The position numbers were made by a program, and so were the translations under genes. Below the pieces are notes generated by a model. That model made no database searches, was not told where the DNA came from, and saw only the letters and a program-made list of their open reading frames with translations. From positions 1-27,303 of IMG/VR virus record IMGVR_UViG_3300030451_004703: 27,303 bases of DNA. One strand, given 5' to 3'. Shown here one piece after another: positions 1 to 6,322 of this stretch (position 1 is the first letter of the stretch; each line of letters starts with the position of its first letter). The DNA comes from a virus.

Positions 1-200
1 TACAATTCCTCTGCAATAGTATCAGGTCTTGCACCTTCTCGAATCTCATACTTATCAAAGACTGTGAATACATTCTCTAAATCAGGACGTATTCTATTCC
101 TTCTAAAAAGGTTTTTAACTTCAATATAACTTTGAGATGAAAGACTATCAGATAAAAAATTCTGATATGCTAAATCTGGTAATTCTCTGAAATATCCCAT
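1..200 (-). CDS. gp53: Baseplate wedge subunit gp53 (partial, N-terminal part)
   Basis: This is the N-terminal 66 codons of a minus-strand gene that runs off the left edge. The visible protein begins MGYFRELPDLAYQNFLSD and continues with KNLFRRNRIRPDLENV and then REGARPDTIAEEL. That is the characteristic start of cyanophage gp53, a wedge component of the T4-type baseplate that joins wedges around the hub. Its ATG (200-198) overlaps the last base of the upstream gp48 stop codon in a TAATG arrangement, so the two are probably translationally coupled and co-transcribed with gp4 from the right. The identification rests on remembered family sequence. The C-terminal half is outside the window, so length and integrity cannot be judged. 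Confidence 0.85.
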   Translation of the reverse strand, partial: MGYFRELPDLAYQNFLSDSLSSQSYIEVKNLFRRNRIRPDLENVFTVFDKYEIREGARPDTIAEEL

Positions 201-1135
201 TAGTATCCTACTCCATCTGAATGATCATCATATGCTGCATAATCTTCATTATAAACTGGTGTAAGTTCTGTGAAGTTTAAAGCCATAGTCATAGAAACTG
301 GTGAACCATCATTATATGTTGCCCAAGTTCCATCTGCGGTGTAATTAACATTGCATGATTTTAATGCACATAATTTAATTCTATTCAAATAAGCTGCTGC
401 TTTTCCAAGATATTGAATTTCAAAAACTTTTGGTGTTTTAATCATAGCAGCACCAGAACCCTCTGGAGCCATATTTCTTTTGAATGCTTTAATTATAGTT
501 CTTACAGTTTCTGCTTCTTTTTGAAATCTTGGTGTAAACTTAAAGTTAAAACTGAAATTTCTAATAGTTGGCCCTTTAAATAGTAACTCCATATTTGGAT
601 TCAATACTTGACCTGATCCTCTTGCTACTAGATCAGCAGCACTAACATTACCTCCAACAGCACTAACTGCCTGTGCTGCAAAGTAACTTTCAACTTGAGG
701 ATTATCTTTAAGTTGATTAACTAAATTCTTTATTTCATTACCAGTTCCCTCCATATTTCCACCCATTATATTTTTAGCTGCATTAACACCACCTGCTTCC
801 ATAAAATTCATATTACTTTGTCCCCAGTTAGCATTGTTGCTATCTTGTAGTTGTGCGGGTACTGGTAGAATAATATTTCCTAACAAATCTGCCTTTAATG
901 AATTACTATCTCTTGTTATTGTTCCACTTCTTTTATACTTAAAAATAGTAAACTTTAAAAAATCTTGAGTATTATCTACTGTACTGTATGGATATCTTAG
1001 ACCTGAAGGTAACTTCTCTGGAGCTGCTGGTTTTGGTTTAGCAGTAATCTGCGATTCATATTCCTTTAAGACTCCTTCTCTTTGGCTATCACTAAGTTTA
1101 TTTTCTGTTGTAGTTGTCTTGTTCTCTTCTGCCAT
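200..1135 (-). CDS. gp48: Baseplate tail-tube cap gp48
   Basis: The 311-aa protein resembles T4 gp48, which sits on top of the baseplate hub and, with gp54, forms the platform on which the tail tube polymerises. The N-terminus (1-40) is polar and likely flexible. The diagnostic segment is at about 184-223, with FKGPTIRNFSFNFKFTPR followed by a helix rich in charged residues (EAETVRTIIKAFKRNMAP). This is the conserved tube-fold strand-helix unit of the family. A second beta region (235-295) ends in FTELTPVYNED. It lies 16 nt after the unknown 171-aa gene and overlaps gp53 by one base, inside a minus-strand structural operon gp4 > unknown > gp48 > gp53. T4 gp48 is longer (364 aa). Confidence 0.85.
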   Translation of the reverse strand: MAEENKTTTTENKLSDSQREGVLKEYESQITAKPKPAAPEKLPSGLRYPYSTVDNTQDFLKFTIFKYKRSGTITRDSNSLKADLLGNIILPVPAQLQDSNNANWGQSNMNFMEAGGVNAAKNIMGGNMEGTGNEIKNLVNQLKDNPQVESYFAAQAVSAVGGNVSAADLVARGSGQVLNPNMELLFKGPTIRNFSFNFKFTPRFQKEAETVRTIIKAFKRNMAPEGSGAAMIKTPKVFEIQYLGKAAAYLNRIKLCALKSCNVNYTADGTWATYNDGSPVSMTMALNFTELTPVYNEDYAAYDDHSDGVGY

Positions 1136-1151
1136 AACAATTACAGTTTTA

Positions 1152-1667
1152 TTATCTATTTATACGGATATTCTGAAAAGGTATCTCTTGTGCGTCTGGA
1201 AGTTCCTCAGCAGTGACCAAATATAGTCCACCAGCGATCTCATCCCATGTATATTGTCTCATTTGACCCCAGTGAAAGTTAAGTCCTTTGAACCCCCAAC
1301 TAAACACATTTGATACTGCAACTAAAGGGTTTTGATCATATTGAATATTAGGTGTCTTAGGGTTATATACAAAGGTATAATAATTTCCTGCTGTTGGTAC
1401 TTTACCACTTTCACGTAATGCATTCATTACTTCTAACATCAAATCATCTGCACTTTCAGTACCAGTCATATTATCAATAACTTTACGCAATCTATTTAAT
1501 TTAGCATCAGTAGGTCTGTCTTCTTTTTGATCTGCAGGAACAGGTAAACCCGTATATTGGCCAGGTTTGGTTGGGTTTCTCGCATCAATATCGGCCATAA
1601 TCTCAGCATATTTAGCTGGATTAGCAATAGGGTTTTCTTTTTGCCAACTAAATTGTCTATCAGCCAT
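1152..1667 (-). CDS. Unknown 171-aa protein between gp4 and gp48
   Basis: I do not recognise a function. The first 90 residues are polar and probably helical (NRLRKVIDNMTGTESADDL). The C-terminal half has a compact pattern rich in aromatic residues: YYTFVYNPKT (96-105), YDQNPLVAV (110-118), GFKGLNFHWGQMR (125-137) and YTWDEIAGGLY (139-149). The NPKT...D..PLV...GF.G.NFHW arrangement recalls a domain I have seen in other phage structural-module proteins, but I cannot name it with certainty. The start ATG overlaps the gp4 stop codon (TAATG), so it is translated in tandem with gp4. Its fixed place between a head-completion gene and a tube-cap gene makes a virion-assembly role more likely than a metabolic one. 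That is inference from context. Confidence 0.75.
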   Translation of the reverse strand: MADRQFSWQKENPIANPAKYAEIMADIDARNPTKPGQYTGLPVPADQKEDRPTDAKLNRLRKVIDNMTGTESADDLMLEVMNALRESGKVPTAGNYYTFVYNPKTPNIQYDQNPLVAVSNVFSWGFKGLNFHWGQMRQYTWDEIAGGLYLVTAEELPDAQEIPFQNIRINR

Positions 1668-2104
1668 TACTTGATACCTAATTCGTCTTCTGTTAATACT
1701 TTAAATTCCCACATTCGGTCAGCACAATACTCTCTTGCTGCTTTCCATTTTGCTTGATTTCTAGCATATTCATAAACTTCGTAGATATACCCTTTTGTTT
1801 TCTTTTTTTGAGGTTTAGGTTCTACGCATTGTTTCTTTGGTTTCACTTCAATTAAATATTTTTTAACATGACCCGTTGATTCTTTAACCTTGATATAGAA
1901 ATCTGGAAAGTATCTATGAATCCTATTATCAACTGGAGATCTGTATGGGAGGAATATTTCTTCACTTCCCCACTCCAAAATGTTTTCGTTTTTATCACAG
2001 TAAACCATGAATTTACGTTCCCACAGAGAACGGTAAATTATGTTTCGAAAGTTACCTTTGTACTTCAATGGGTTACTTGGTTGATATCTTCCTTTGTAAG
2101 ACAC
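1667..2104 (-). CDS. gp4: Head completion nuclease gp4
   Basis: This 145-aa protein matches T4 gp4 (also called gp50/65), a head-completion protein with a PD-(D/E)XK nuclease fold that acts after DNA packaging and before tail joining. The N-terminus MSYKGRYQPSNPLKYKG parallels the T4 protein. YRSLWERKFMVY (24-35) supplies the helical glutamate E29. RYFPDFYIK (64-72) holds the PD aspartate D68. LIEVKPK (84-90) is the E-x-K part (E86, K88). KWKAAREYCADR and FKVLTEDELG complete the family pattern. All catalytic positions are present. Translation appears to start at GTG (2104-2102). It is the first gene of the minus-strand structural operon, which would be driven by the CTAAATA core at 2137-2131. 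Confidence 0.9.
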   Translation of the reverse strand: MSYKGRYQPSNPLKYKGNFRNIIYRSLWERKFMVYCDKNENILEWGSEEIFLPYRSPVDNRIHRYFPDFYIKVKESTGHVKKYLIEVKPKKQCVEPKPQKKKTKGYIYEVYEYARNQAKWKAAREYCADRMWEFKVLTEDELGIK

Positions 2105-2110
2105 TAAATA
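2104..2110 (+). promoter_or_regulatory. Late promoter core CTAAATA (rightward)
   Basis: CTAAATA lies 28 bases before the GTG at 2139 and 55 bases before the in-frame ATG at 2166. It resembles the T4-type late -10 element (TATAAATA), recognised with the phage late sigma factor gp55. It is the mirror image of the element at 2131-2137. Inferred from motif and position only. Confidence 0.5.
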
Positions 2111-2130
2111 GAAATATAATAATATAACTA

Positions 2131-2137
2131 TATTTAG
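2131..2137 (-). promoter_or_regulatory. Late promoter core CTAAATA (leftward)
   Basis: The plus strand reads TATTTAG, giving CTAAATA on the minus strand 26 bases upstream of the gp4 start at 2104. It would serve the gp4-unknown-gp48-gp53 operon. It forms a 7-bp inverted repeat with 2104-2110, so the two promoters face each other across 20 bp. Confidence 0.5.
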
Positions 2138-2138
2138 A

Positions 2139-2777
2139 GTGGCAGGACTTATTTCAAAATATAAAATGAGTACTCTTACCAGATTAGATCTTGGTAAGGT
2201 ATCTTTGAATAATCAATATCAGGTACATATTGCAGGTATATCATTTGACTTGAAGAGATATCTTCAACAATATTATGATCTACCTAATGATTATGCGACT
2301 GGTAATAAAGTTGGTATAATGTGTGCTGAAGCTACATTACCTACCAGCTCATTTGCTACATCAGAAGTTAAAGATAATTATCACGGAATCAATCAACAGT
2401 TTGCACATACAAGAATATATGTTGATAGTGATTTCTCATTTTACGTTGATCAAGATTATAATGTTCTTAAATTTTTTGAAGGATGGATGGATTATGTTGC
2501 AGGTGATGATAATTTTAGAGGTATCACCCGTACTGATGATGCAAACTATTATAGAAGATTAAACTATCCTATGAATAGAGATACTAAGATAGGATACAAG
2601 TCTGCTGCATTAACAATTACAAAATTTGAAAAGAATTTAGATCCAAAGAAAAGTATTACTTATGAATATATAAATGCTTTTCCAAAGTCAATGACTTCAA
2701 TACCCGTTCAATATGGTGGAGCTGACCTTGTAAAAGTAAATGTTCAGTTTGCATATGATAGATATATAATGAAATAA
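2139..2777 (+). CDS. gp54: Tail tube / tube-initiator family protein (gp54-like)
   Basis: The 212-aa protein has the layout of the T4 tube fold shared by gp19, gp48 and gp54. A first strand NNQYQVHIAGISFDL (24-38) is followed by a strand with an ATLP turn (CAEATLPTSSF, 62-72), HTRIYVDSDFSFYVDQDYN (90-108) and a helix KFFEGWMDYVAGDD (111-124). The last part (150-212) is another beta unit ending VNVQFAYDRYIMK. In cyanophages such a protein next to gp4 and gp26 is usually the baseplate tube initiator gp54. A gp19-type tube protein is the main alternative. T4 gp54 is longer (320 aa). The start could be GTG at 2139 (the family-like MAGLISKYK) or ATG at 2166; neither has a strong ribosome site. Confidence 0.65.
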   Translation: MAGLISKYKMSTLTRLDLGKVSLNNQYQVHIAGISFDLKRYLQQYYDLPNDYATGNKVGIMCAEATLPTSSFATSEVKDNYHGINQQFAHTRIYVDSDFSFYVDQDYNVLKFFEGWMDYVAGDDNFRGITRTDDANYYRRLNYPMNRDTKIGYKSAALTITKFEKNLDPKKSITYEYINAFPKSMTSIPVQYGGADLVKVNVQFAYDRYIMK

Positions 2778-2798
2778 AAAGTTTATAAAACCCGTATA

Positions 2799-2811
2799 TA
2801 TAATATATAAT
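2799..2811 (+). promoter_or_regulatory. Possible -10 elements (two overlapping TATAAT-like hexamers)
   Basis: TATAAT occurs at 2799-2804 and again at 2806-2811, 13 to 20 bases before the gp26 start. No convincing -35 box lies at the right distance. In AT-rich DNA this can arise by chance, so the call is weak. Confidence 0.2.
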
Positions 2812-2824
2812 GATTTGATTTATT

Positions 2825-3547
2825 ATGCCCTTACCAAAAATTAATACCCCCGTCTATGAATTGGTATTGCCTTCTAGTGGAAGAAAAGTTAAATATAGAC
2901 CATTCTTAGTTAGAGAAGAAAAGATTTTGATTATGGCTTTAGAGTCTGAAAATCAAAAGCAGATTTCTGAAGCAATTAAAACAGTTATAGGACAGTGTGT
3001 TCAAACAAAAGGTATCAAAGTTGATAAAATGGCAACTTTTGATATTGAGTATCTATTTTTAAATGTTCGTGCGAAATCTGTTGGTGAAACTGTTGAGGTT
3101 AATGTAACCTGTCCTGATGATGGAGTTACACAGATTCAAATGGAAATCGACATTGATGCTATTAAAGTTGAAAAGAATCCAGACCATACTGATATTATTA
3201 AATTAGATGATGATTTATCAGTTAAGATGGGTTATCCATCTATGACTCAATTTATTGAGACTAATTTTGAACTGGATACTAGTAAACCTCAAGTGGATCA
3301 ATCTCTTGAAATTATTATGCAATGTATTGATCAAGTATACACTGCAGAAGAATCTTGGGATGCTTCTGACTGTACTAAAAAAGAATTGAAAGATTTTGTT
3401 GAGTCTATGAATTCCAAACAGTTTAAGGATATTGAAAAATTCTTTGATACAATGCCTAAACTTCAACATAAAGTTGAGATTACGAATCCTAAGACTAAAG
3501 TAAAAAGTTCGGTAATGCTGGAGGGTCTAGCAAGTTTTTTCGCTTAG
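2825..3547 (+). CDS. gp26: Baseplate hub / tail assembly protein gp26
   Basis: The 240-aa protein belongs to the T4 gp26 family, the short structural/assembly gene beside gp51. Family features visible here are the opening MPLPKINTPVYELVLPSSG, the block KYRPFLVREEKILIMALES (24-42), the helix around TVIGQCVQTKG, and FDIEYLFLNVRAKSVGETV (73-91). The VTCPDDGVTQIQ segment sits where relatives often have a CPxC-like pair; only one cysteine remains. The C-terminus is KSSVMLEGLASFFA followed by TAG. The codons for the last residues contain T6C (3535-3541), which appears to send a fraction of ribosomes into the -1 frame to add 61 residues of gp51. Position directly before the tape-measure genes matches the chaperone slot of other long-tailed phages. 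Confidence 0.88.
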   Translation: MPLPKINTPVYELVLPSSGRKVKYRPFLVREEKILIMALESENQKQISEAIKTVIGQCVQTKGIKVDKMATFDIEYLFLNVRAKSVGETVEVNVTCPDDGVTQIQMEIDIDAIKVEKNPDHTDIIKLDDDLSVKMGYPSMTQFIETNFELDTSKPQVDQSLEIIMQCIDQVYTAEESWDASDCTKKELKDFVESMNSKQFKDIEKFFDTMPKLQHKVEITNPKTKVKSSVMLEGLASFFA

Positions 3548-3570
3548 CTCTAGCTCATGAGAGTCTAGAG
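3535..3570 (+). promoter_or_regulatory. Programmed -1 ribosomal frameshift signal (slippery site plus hairpin)
   Basis: In the gp26 frame the codons are AGT TTT TTC GCT TAG. Bases 3535-3541 form T TTT TTC, an exact X XXY YYZ slippery heptamer. A 6-nt spacer (3542-3547, containing the gp26 stop) is followed by a hairpin. Its outer stem is CTCTAG (3548-3553) with CTAGAG (3565-3570). Its inner stem is CTC (3554-3556) with GAG (3561-3563), closed by an ATGA loop, with one bulged T at 3564. A -1 shift enters a frame that is open to 3726. Confidence 0.8.
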
Positions 3571-3726
3571 AATTACTATCGGACTAATTTTGCCCTGATG
3601 CAACACCATAAATATAGCTTAACAGAGTTGGAAAACATGATTCCTTGGGAAAGGGAGATTTATGTTTCACTTCTCCAGCAATACATTGAAGAAGAAAACC
3701 TAAAAGCACAACAACGACGTGGCTAA
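3541..3726 (+). CDS. gp51: gp51 segment, probably expressed as C-terminal extension of gp26
   Basis: This is a 61-codon reading frame in the -1 frame relative to gp26, ending TAA at 3724-3726. It encodes ESLENYYRTNFALMQHHKYS followed by LTELENMIPWEREIYVSLLQ, which I recognise as the conserved core of cyanophage gp51, the baseplate hub assembly catalyst. There is no start codon that would include the conserved upstream part; the first ATG (3598) would give only 42 residues. The frame is open upstream only to the stop at 3496-3498, inside gp26. The best explanation is synthesis by -1 frameshifting at 3535-3541, giving a gp26-gp51 fusion of about 300 aa. The tape-measure-like gene starts inside its last codons (GTG 3719). 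A separate 42-aa product from 3598 cannot be excluded. Confidence 0.8.
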   Translation, partial: RLALAHESLENYYRTNFALMQHHKYSLTELENMIPWEREIYVSLLQQYIEEENLKAQQRRG

Positions 3727-5284
3727 AGTAGCAAAACCTAAACCTAAAATAAAGGCATCAAAAGTGACTTCTCTTGGTGCAAAAGGTGCTGCTCCAAAAA
3801 GAAGAGGAAGACCAAAGAAGTTACAGACACTTGAAGAGGTAAATGCAGCGATAAATGCAAAAAATCCAACGTATGTGAGTCCTATTACAGGAGGTAGATT
3901 ACCAGGTAAAGGGCCTAAAATAGATCCAAGTAAACTTGTACCTGATACTGTTGATGATGAATTGAGACAAAGAGTTGCTGCTAATGAGACAAAAATTACT
4001 AGTATTAAGAATATACTTAAATTAAGAAAAGATAATGAACCTACTGATGATATAGCAGAGGTATCTTTAATACTTCAAGATATTGGTAATGCATTAAGTA
4101 GAGATTTTGCAAATAGACTTACACAAGAAAAAGATGCAATAGCAACTTTAAGAGGGACAGCAGATAGAAAGAAAAGAACGGGTGCAGAAGCAGGAATAGA
4201 AGCTGTTAAGAAAATCGGTGCTACAGTAGGTAAGGCATTTGATACAGTAACTGCACCAGCAAAGAATATACTTGATAAGGTTATGAATTTCTTCATGGCC
4301 ATAGCAGGTGGATTCATTGCAGATAAAGCAATAACATGGTTAGCTAATAATAATGAAGTAATTACAAAGTTCTTTAAATTCTTAGAAAATCATGGTAAGA
4401 AGATATTAATTGGATTAGGAGCTATTGTTGGTGGAGTTCTTGTATTTAAAATTTACAAGAAAATTAGAGGATTTGTTAAATTTGTTAATAGTGTCTTTAA
4501 AGGATTGAATAGGGCTAGACGACTGGCTAGAGTCTTTTTAAAAAGAACTCTTCCGAAGATGCTTAAAAATGCTAAAGCATTAATTAAAAATGGTATATCT
4601 GCAATTAAGAATTTTGCTAAGAATATACCAGGTGCAAAAGGTTTATTTAAACTGGGAAAAAATATAATAAAAGGTGGAAAGAATTTAATAAAAGGTGGAA
4701 AGACTCTATTAAAGAGTGGTGGTAAATTACTGAAGAGTGGTGGAAAAAGTTTACTTAAAAATTTAGGTAAAGCAGGAGGTAAGTCACTCCTTAAAAAGAT
4801 CCCTATTGTTGGATTAGGTTTAGGTGCTGCATTTGCTGTAGGTAGATTGATGTCTAAACCACCCGATTGGAAAGGTGCTTTAGGTGAAATGGCTTCTGGT
4901 GCTGCGTCTATGATTCCTGGTGTTGGAACTGGTCTTTCACTTGCTATTGATGCTGGTATGATGGTGAGAGATAATAAGTTGAGTAAGGATGAAAAGAATT
5001 TGAAAGATGCTATGGGTGATTATGAATCCGTAGCAGGAGAGATAGCAGGTAAGGAACAAAAACTTGATTTTTCAAATAAGGTTGATAGGAAAGGAGATCT
5101 TACAGATCCTAATGCGGAGGCTCAGACTACAATTATGGATCCTATAACAATTGCTCAACAGGCACAGGCATCGCAGAGTGATTCCTTGGGTGGTGAAGCT
5201 GATACTGTACCTATTATTGGTGCAGAGGATGAGAGTAACTTCTATATTCTTCAAACTAGAGAAAAATTGGGGATATATGTATAA
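3719..5284 (+). CDS. Tape-measure-like tail protein 1 (521 aa)
   Basis: This is probably part of the tail-length ruler inside the tube. Residues 1-35 are very basic and include the AT-hook-like PKRRGRPKK (26-34). KITSIKNILKLRKD (92-105) begins a helical region. DKVMNFFMAIAGGFIADKAI (186-205) is a hydrophobic helix with a motif shared with the next gene. KKILIGLGAIVGGVLVFKIY (227-246) looks like a membrane-spanning helix. Residues 315-347 are 7-8-residue repeats of the form xLIKGGK. A second hydrophobic zone lies at 361-375, and the end is acidic, finishing YILQTREKLGIYV. Basic charge, hydrophobic helices, repeats and the position right after the gp26/gp51 frameshift pair all fit tape-measure proteins. 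It starts at GTG, overlapping gp51 by 8 nt. I do not claim direct homology to T4 gp29. Confidence 0.65.
   Translation: MAKVAKPKPKIKASKVTSLGAKGAAPKRRGRPKKLQTLEEVNAAINAKNPTYVSPITGGRLPGKGPKIDPSKLVPDTVDDELRQRVAANETKITSIKNILKLRKDNEPTDDIAEVSLILQDIGNALSRDFANRLTQEKDAIATLRGTADRKKRTGAEAGIEAVKKIGATVGKAFDTVTAPAKNILDKVMNFFMAIAGGFIADKAITWLANNNEVITKFFKFLENHGKKILIGLGAIVGGVLVFKIYKKIRGFVKFVNSVFKGLNRARRLARVFLKRTLPKMLKNAKALIKNGISAIKNFAKNIPGAKGLFKLGKNIIKGGKNLIKGGKTLLKSGGKLLKSGGKSLLKNLGKAGGKSLLKKIPIVGLGLGAAFAVGRLMSKPPDWKGALGEMASGAASMIPGVGTGLSLAIDAGMMVRDNKLSKDEKNLKDAMGDYESVAGEIAGKEQKLDFSNKVDRKGDLTDPNAEAQTTIMDPITIAQQAQASQSDSLGGEADTVPIIGAEDESNFYILQTREKLGIYV
4661..4759 (+). repeat. Heptad-like KGGK repeats in tape-measure-like protein
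   Basis: The codons read NIIKGGK, NLIKGGK, TLLKSGGK, LLKSGGK and SLLK, a roughly 21-nt period that is partly conserved at the DNA level (ATAAAAGGTGGAAAG occurs twice). In tape measures such repeats can set length or helix geometry. They are also hot spots for unequal recombination. Confidence 0.7.
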
Positions 5285-6322
5285 ATGGGACAGAAACAAG
5301 AAGTAAAAAAACTAAAGATTACTGCTATTAATATTAGGAGTGTACTAACCGACAAGACTAAGGAACTTGGAAAGTTAGCTGATAGTAAGAAAATTCTTGT
5401 CCGTAAGCAAAGATTACAGGCAGAAAGAGCGGCTGCTGAGAAAAAAATTGAAGAAAAGGGAGGTAATAAAGGCCCTGTAGCAAGTGTGCTTGGTAATGTT
5501 GGTGGAATGGTAATGAGTATCAAAGATAGGGTAATGAATTTCTTTGGATATCTTTTGATGGGATTTGTTGTTAAAAAATTACCAGAGATTATTTCTTTCT
5601 TAACATCTGCATATGATAAAATAGCACCATTCGTAAAGGTTGTATGGAAAGTTATAAGTTCGATTGCAAAAGCCATAATGAAATTTGGTGGTTGGGTTTC
5701 TCAACTTTGGAAACCTAGTGAGGCAGAAACTGGTGCAGCTCAATTAGAAACTGTAAAGACTGAACTTGAAGGTGAAATTGATAAAATAGAAGAACCTAAA
5801 GAAGAAGAAGATGGAGGTGGGGAAGAACCTAAGGAAGGTGAGGAAGATAGTACTCCTATAAATTTCTCTGAAGTGGATAAGTATGAGAAAGGTGGTGAAG
5901 GTTTAGGTCAGACTGCGGATAAACAACAAGGTGAAGATGAAGCATTGGTGGATGCAACAGCTACCACTGATGATCCTGCAGATGCACAAGAACAACAGGT
6001 AGAAAATCCATTAGAAAACTTAATTGCAATGGATCCTGAGAAAATTGCAAAGACTGGAGCTGATGGTGAAAAGAAAGAGGATGTAACAAAAGAAGATGAT
6101 AAGGTAGAGCAAGTTATAGATGCTAATGTTAATAACATATTAAACAAAGTTCATAAAGTTACTGGTGATTTGAAAATAAATAAGGATGGAAATAATCTCA
6201 ACACTGTTATTGTTCCTGTAGAAGTCATTGCAACCACTGGTGGTGGCGGTGGCGGTGGATCTGGTGGTAGTGAAGAAAGACCAGACCCAGTAGTTGCTCA
6301 AAGTAATTTGGTGTTAGATTAA
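5285..6322 (+). CDS. Tape-measure-like tail protein 2 (345 aa)
   Basis: This appears to be a paralogue of the preceding protein. KITAINIRSVL (11-21) parallels KITSIKNIL upstream. DRVMNFFGYLLMGFVVKK (81-98) shares the spaced motif D-[KR]-VMNFF-x5-GF with residues 186-199 of the 521-aa protein. A hydrophobic stretch continues to about 136. Residues 20-60 are highly charged and helical (RKQRLQAERAAAEKKIEEK). Residues 165-270 are strongly acidic and likely disordered, and a polyglycine linker (GGGGGGGGSGG) lies near 319-329. The ATG directly follows the upstream stop codon and its own stop overlaps the next start (TAATG). A tail-tube lumen or tape-measure accessory role is inferred from similarity to its neighbour and from position. 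Confidence 0.6.
   Translation: MGQKQEVKKLKITAINIRSVLTDKTKELGKLADSKKILVRKQRLQAERAAAEKKIEEKGGNKGPVASVLGNVGGMVMSIKDRVMNFFGYLLMGFVVKKLPEIISFLTSAYDKIAPFVKVVWKVISSIAKAIMKFGGWVSQLWKPSEAETGAAQLETVKTELEGEIDKIEEPKEEEDGGGEEPKEGEEDSTPINFSEVDKYEKGGEGLGQTADKQQGEDEALVDATATTDDPADAQEQQVENPLENLIAMDPEKIAKTGADGEKKEDVTKEDDKVEQVIDANVNNILNKVHKVTGDLKINKDGNNLNTVIVPVEVIATTGGGGGGGSGGSEERPDPVVAQSNLVLD

Noticed and set aside
3607-3614. CATAAATA as a late promoter for the tape-measure-like gene
   Set aside because: It fits the T4 pattern, but it lies in the conserved HHKYS codons of gp51, about 105 bases before the next gene, so it may simply reflect protein coding.
3598-3726. ATG 3598 as an independent start of gp51
   Set aside because: It gives only 42 residues, lacks a ribosome site and omits the in-frame, family-like residues from 3541 on; the slippery site and hairpin explain the frame better.
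5280-5287. TATAAATG at the start of the second tape-measure-like gene
   Set aside because: The last base differs from the late core and the sequence overlaps the ATG itself, so it cannot supply a leader.
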